From contig PMAM01000237.1 in assembly GCA_003152595.1 (NCBI GenBank), positions 5,833-12,224 on the forward strand: a stretch of 6,392 nucleotides of DNA, given 5' to 3'. The DNA comes from Acidobacterium sp. (GTDB taxonomy: Bacteria; Acidobacteriota; Terriglobia; Terriglobales; Acidobacteriaceae). Numbering within the stretch: the stretch's first letter is position 1; the number at the start of each line of letters is the position of its first letter. Both the position numbers and the translations under genes were made by a program. Below are positions 5,102-6,392 of the stretch, piece by piece. The notes under the pieces are model-generated. The model was not told where the DNA came from and made no database searches. It saw only the letters and a list, made by a program, of their open reading frames with translations.

Positions 5102-5171
5102 ATTGAGCAGCGATCGGTCGTTGAAAGTCTGTCGATTTGCTCGACCGGAGCGAGAAACTACTGCGATTCGA

Positions 5172-6392
5172 TCAGATCCAGATGGCTTTGTGGCCGGGAC
5201 AGTCTTGTGTTGCTTGCTCGATCAGAGTCGCGAGTAATGGGGCGCCGTAGCGCGCTAAGTACGCGATGCCGCCGATGGTGCGTTCCTGGGGGTGGCGGTC
5301 GGGGAAGAGGTTGAAGCTGAGCGTATCGACGTGGCGGCGGATGCTGGCGTCGCGCTGGAGCTGGACGTTGGCGGCGAGGCGGCGGAGGCGGTTCATCTGA
5401 TACCGCATCTTCGAGGCGGAGACCTGGGCGGCGCGGGCGAGCGAGGGGTCGAGGGATTCGGTCCAGGCGAGGAGGGCGTCGAGTTCGTCGTCGAGGGCGT
5501 TGCCGGCGGCGGAGAGGCGGCGCTTGCCTTCGATGGGGAGCGAGCGCGCGCCGAGGCGGTGGGCGAGCTCGTCGGAGTGGATGGTGAAGATGTCCTCGAG
5601 AGTGAGCTGGTGCTGGTCGAGGATCTTCGCGATGGAGGGCTCGATGAGCGTGGCGGTGAGGCGCGGGAGGACGGGGGTGGTGCGGCCGAGGATGGCCTGG
5701 TAGAGGACCTGGTTCTGCGCGTAGTAGGCGATCTCGGCGGGGCCACCGATGATGGCCTGGGTGGGGAAGAGGTGGTCCTGAAAGACGGGGCGGAGGAGCG
5801 CGTTGGGGCTGAGGCGCTCGGGGGCGGTGTCGAGGATCGCGAGGAGGTCGTCGGCGGAGTACTGGGTGCGGGCGCCGTTGTGGGTGGTGGACCAGGTTCC
5901 GTTTTTGCGGCGGAGGGGAAGGCGCGCGCCGGTGGTTTCATCGATGAGGAAGAGGAGGCTGGAGCCGGGGGCGACGAGGACCTGGGAGTGGTAGCCGCGT
6001 TGGGCGAGGAGCTTGTCGCGGTCGTGGAGGGCGGCTTCGAGGGCGTCGGCGTGCTGGATGGCGTGGCGGAGGACGGGGGCGCCGAGGGAATGGAAGGCGC
6101 GCGTGGAGGCGTCGATGACGATGAGGCCGTAGTCGGCGAAGGTGGCGGCGAGGAAGCGCGCGAAGGCGGAGGTGTAGGTGGCGGCGGGGGTGTAACAGGC
6201 GGCGAGGAGGTCGAACTCGGGGGTGCCTCCGATGAGCTCGGCGGCGCGGTCGAGGAGCTGGGCGATGCCGGGGCCGATGGGGAGATTGCCGACGGGATGC
6301 TGGGCGGGCGCGTTGTCATGGGTGAGGCGGAGGGTGTGGAGGGCGTGGCGCGCGGGGAGGGTGACGTGGTCGGCTTCGGCGAGGTCGTGGTC
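5172..6392 (-). CDS. bshC: Putative cysteine ligase BshC, bacillithiol biosynthesis (N-terminus beyond window)
   Basis: The frame is open from the right edge to the stop at 5172-5174: 406 residues of a protein normally about 520-540 long, so roughly the first 120 lie outside. BshC is thought to join cysteine to glucosaminyl-malate in the last step of bacillithiol synthesis, in the cytoplasm. The visible part begins DHDLAEADHV, matching the family's 'EDHDFxExNHV' segment. Then come PVGNLPIGPGI (about residues 33-43), LIVIDASTRAFHSLGAPVLRHA, FLIDETTGARLPLRRKNGTW, and the QAIIGGPAEIAYYAQ segment. A helical coiled-coil section follows (LARAAQVSASKMRYQMNRLRRLAA), then the C-terminal PQERTIGGIAYLARYG and CPGHKAIWI. 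I found no frameshift where I translated it base by base (about 5870-6392) or at the C-terminus. Codons are extremely GC-rich, which opens long false frames on both strands. It converges with the HEPN gene across 70 bp that hold only a small GTCGA/TCGAC hairpin (5131-5145). Confidence 0.93.
   Translation of the reverse strand, partial: DHDLAEADHVTLPARHALHTLRLTHDNAPAQHPVGNLPIGPGIAQLLDRAAELIGGTPEFDLLAACYTPAATYTSAFARFLAATFADYGLIVIDASTRAFHSLGAPVLRHAIQHADALEAALHDRDKLLAQRGYHSQVLVAPGSSLLFLIDETTGARLPLRRKNGTWSTTHNGARTQYSADDLLAILDTAPERLSPNALLRPVFQDHLFPTQAIIGGPAEIAYYAQNQVLYQAILGRTTPVLPRLTATLIEPSIAKILDQHQLTLEDIFTIHSDELAHRLGARSLPIEGKRRLSAAGNALDDELDALLAWTESLDPSLARAAQVSASKMRYQMNRLRRLAANVQLQRDASIRRHVDTLSFNLFPDRHPQERTIGGIAYLARYGAPLLATLIEQATQDCPGHKAIWI

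Noticed and set aside
5393..6319. Long - strand frame with Pro/Ser/Thr-only composition
   Set aside because: It is the shifted frame of bshC. The frame ending at 5172 gives clear BshC sequence over the same bases, while this one is low-complexity Pro/Ser/Ala.

Overview
The window looks like chromosomal DNA of a high-GC acidobacterium of the Terriglobus/Granulicella/Edaphobacter type. This is inferred from the gene set (YtxH protein, subgroup-Ib aminotransferase, bacillithiol enzyme BshC), the GC-rich codon use, and intergenic regions full of short palindromes and simple repeats of a kind I associate with that group. No database was consulted. No tRNA, rRNA, CRISPR array, transposase or integrase was seen.

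Layout. On the + strand, a small YtxH-family membrane-anchored protein (104-376) is followed after 90 bp by a complete class I PLP-dependent aminotransferase (467-1651). A gene-free stretch of about 710 bp follows. It holds a 15-bp tandem triplication, a compact inverted-repeat element with two competing hairpins (1753-1816), a run of smaller hairpins, a probable minus-strand terminator, and a 14-bp purine-rich tandem repeat. On the - strand lies a compact six-helix cation-transporter-like protein (2364-2972). Divergent from it, behind a good sigma70-type promoter and a strong ribosome binding site, is a small secreted NTF2-like (DUF4440/SnoaL-type) protein whose signal peptide and body are in different frames (3199-3641).

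The next 560 bp (3642-4204) are gene-free and hold terminators plus several perfect palindromes. Three of these share the same loop pattern. After this repeat island comes a + strand gene (4205-5101) with clearly lower GC. Its protein ends in a HEPN-like helical domain carrying the RNase-type motif R-x4-H (RNKLVH). This is the best candidate for a horizontally acquired, possibly defence-related gene, but it stands alone with no recognisable partner. On the - strand, running off the right edge, is bshC (5172-6392), lacking its N-terminal part because the window ends.

How the genes fit together. They do not form one pathway. YtxH and the aminotransferase might be co-transcribed. The transporter and NTF2-like gene diverge from a shared 226-bp region. 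The HEPN gene and bshC converge with only 70 bp between them. The most noteworthy items are the HEPN gene, the apparent frameshift in the NTF2-like gene, and the structured repeats. I found no convincing multi-gene novel system.
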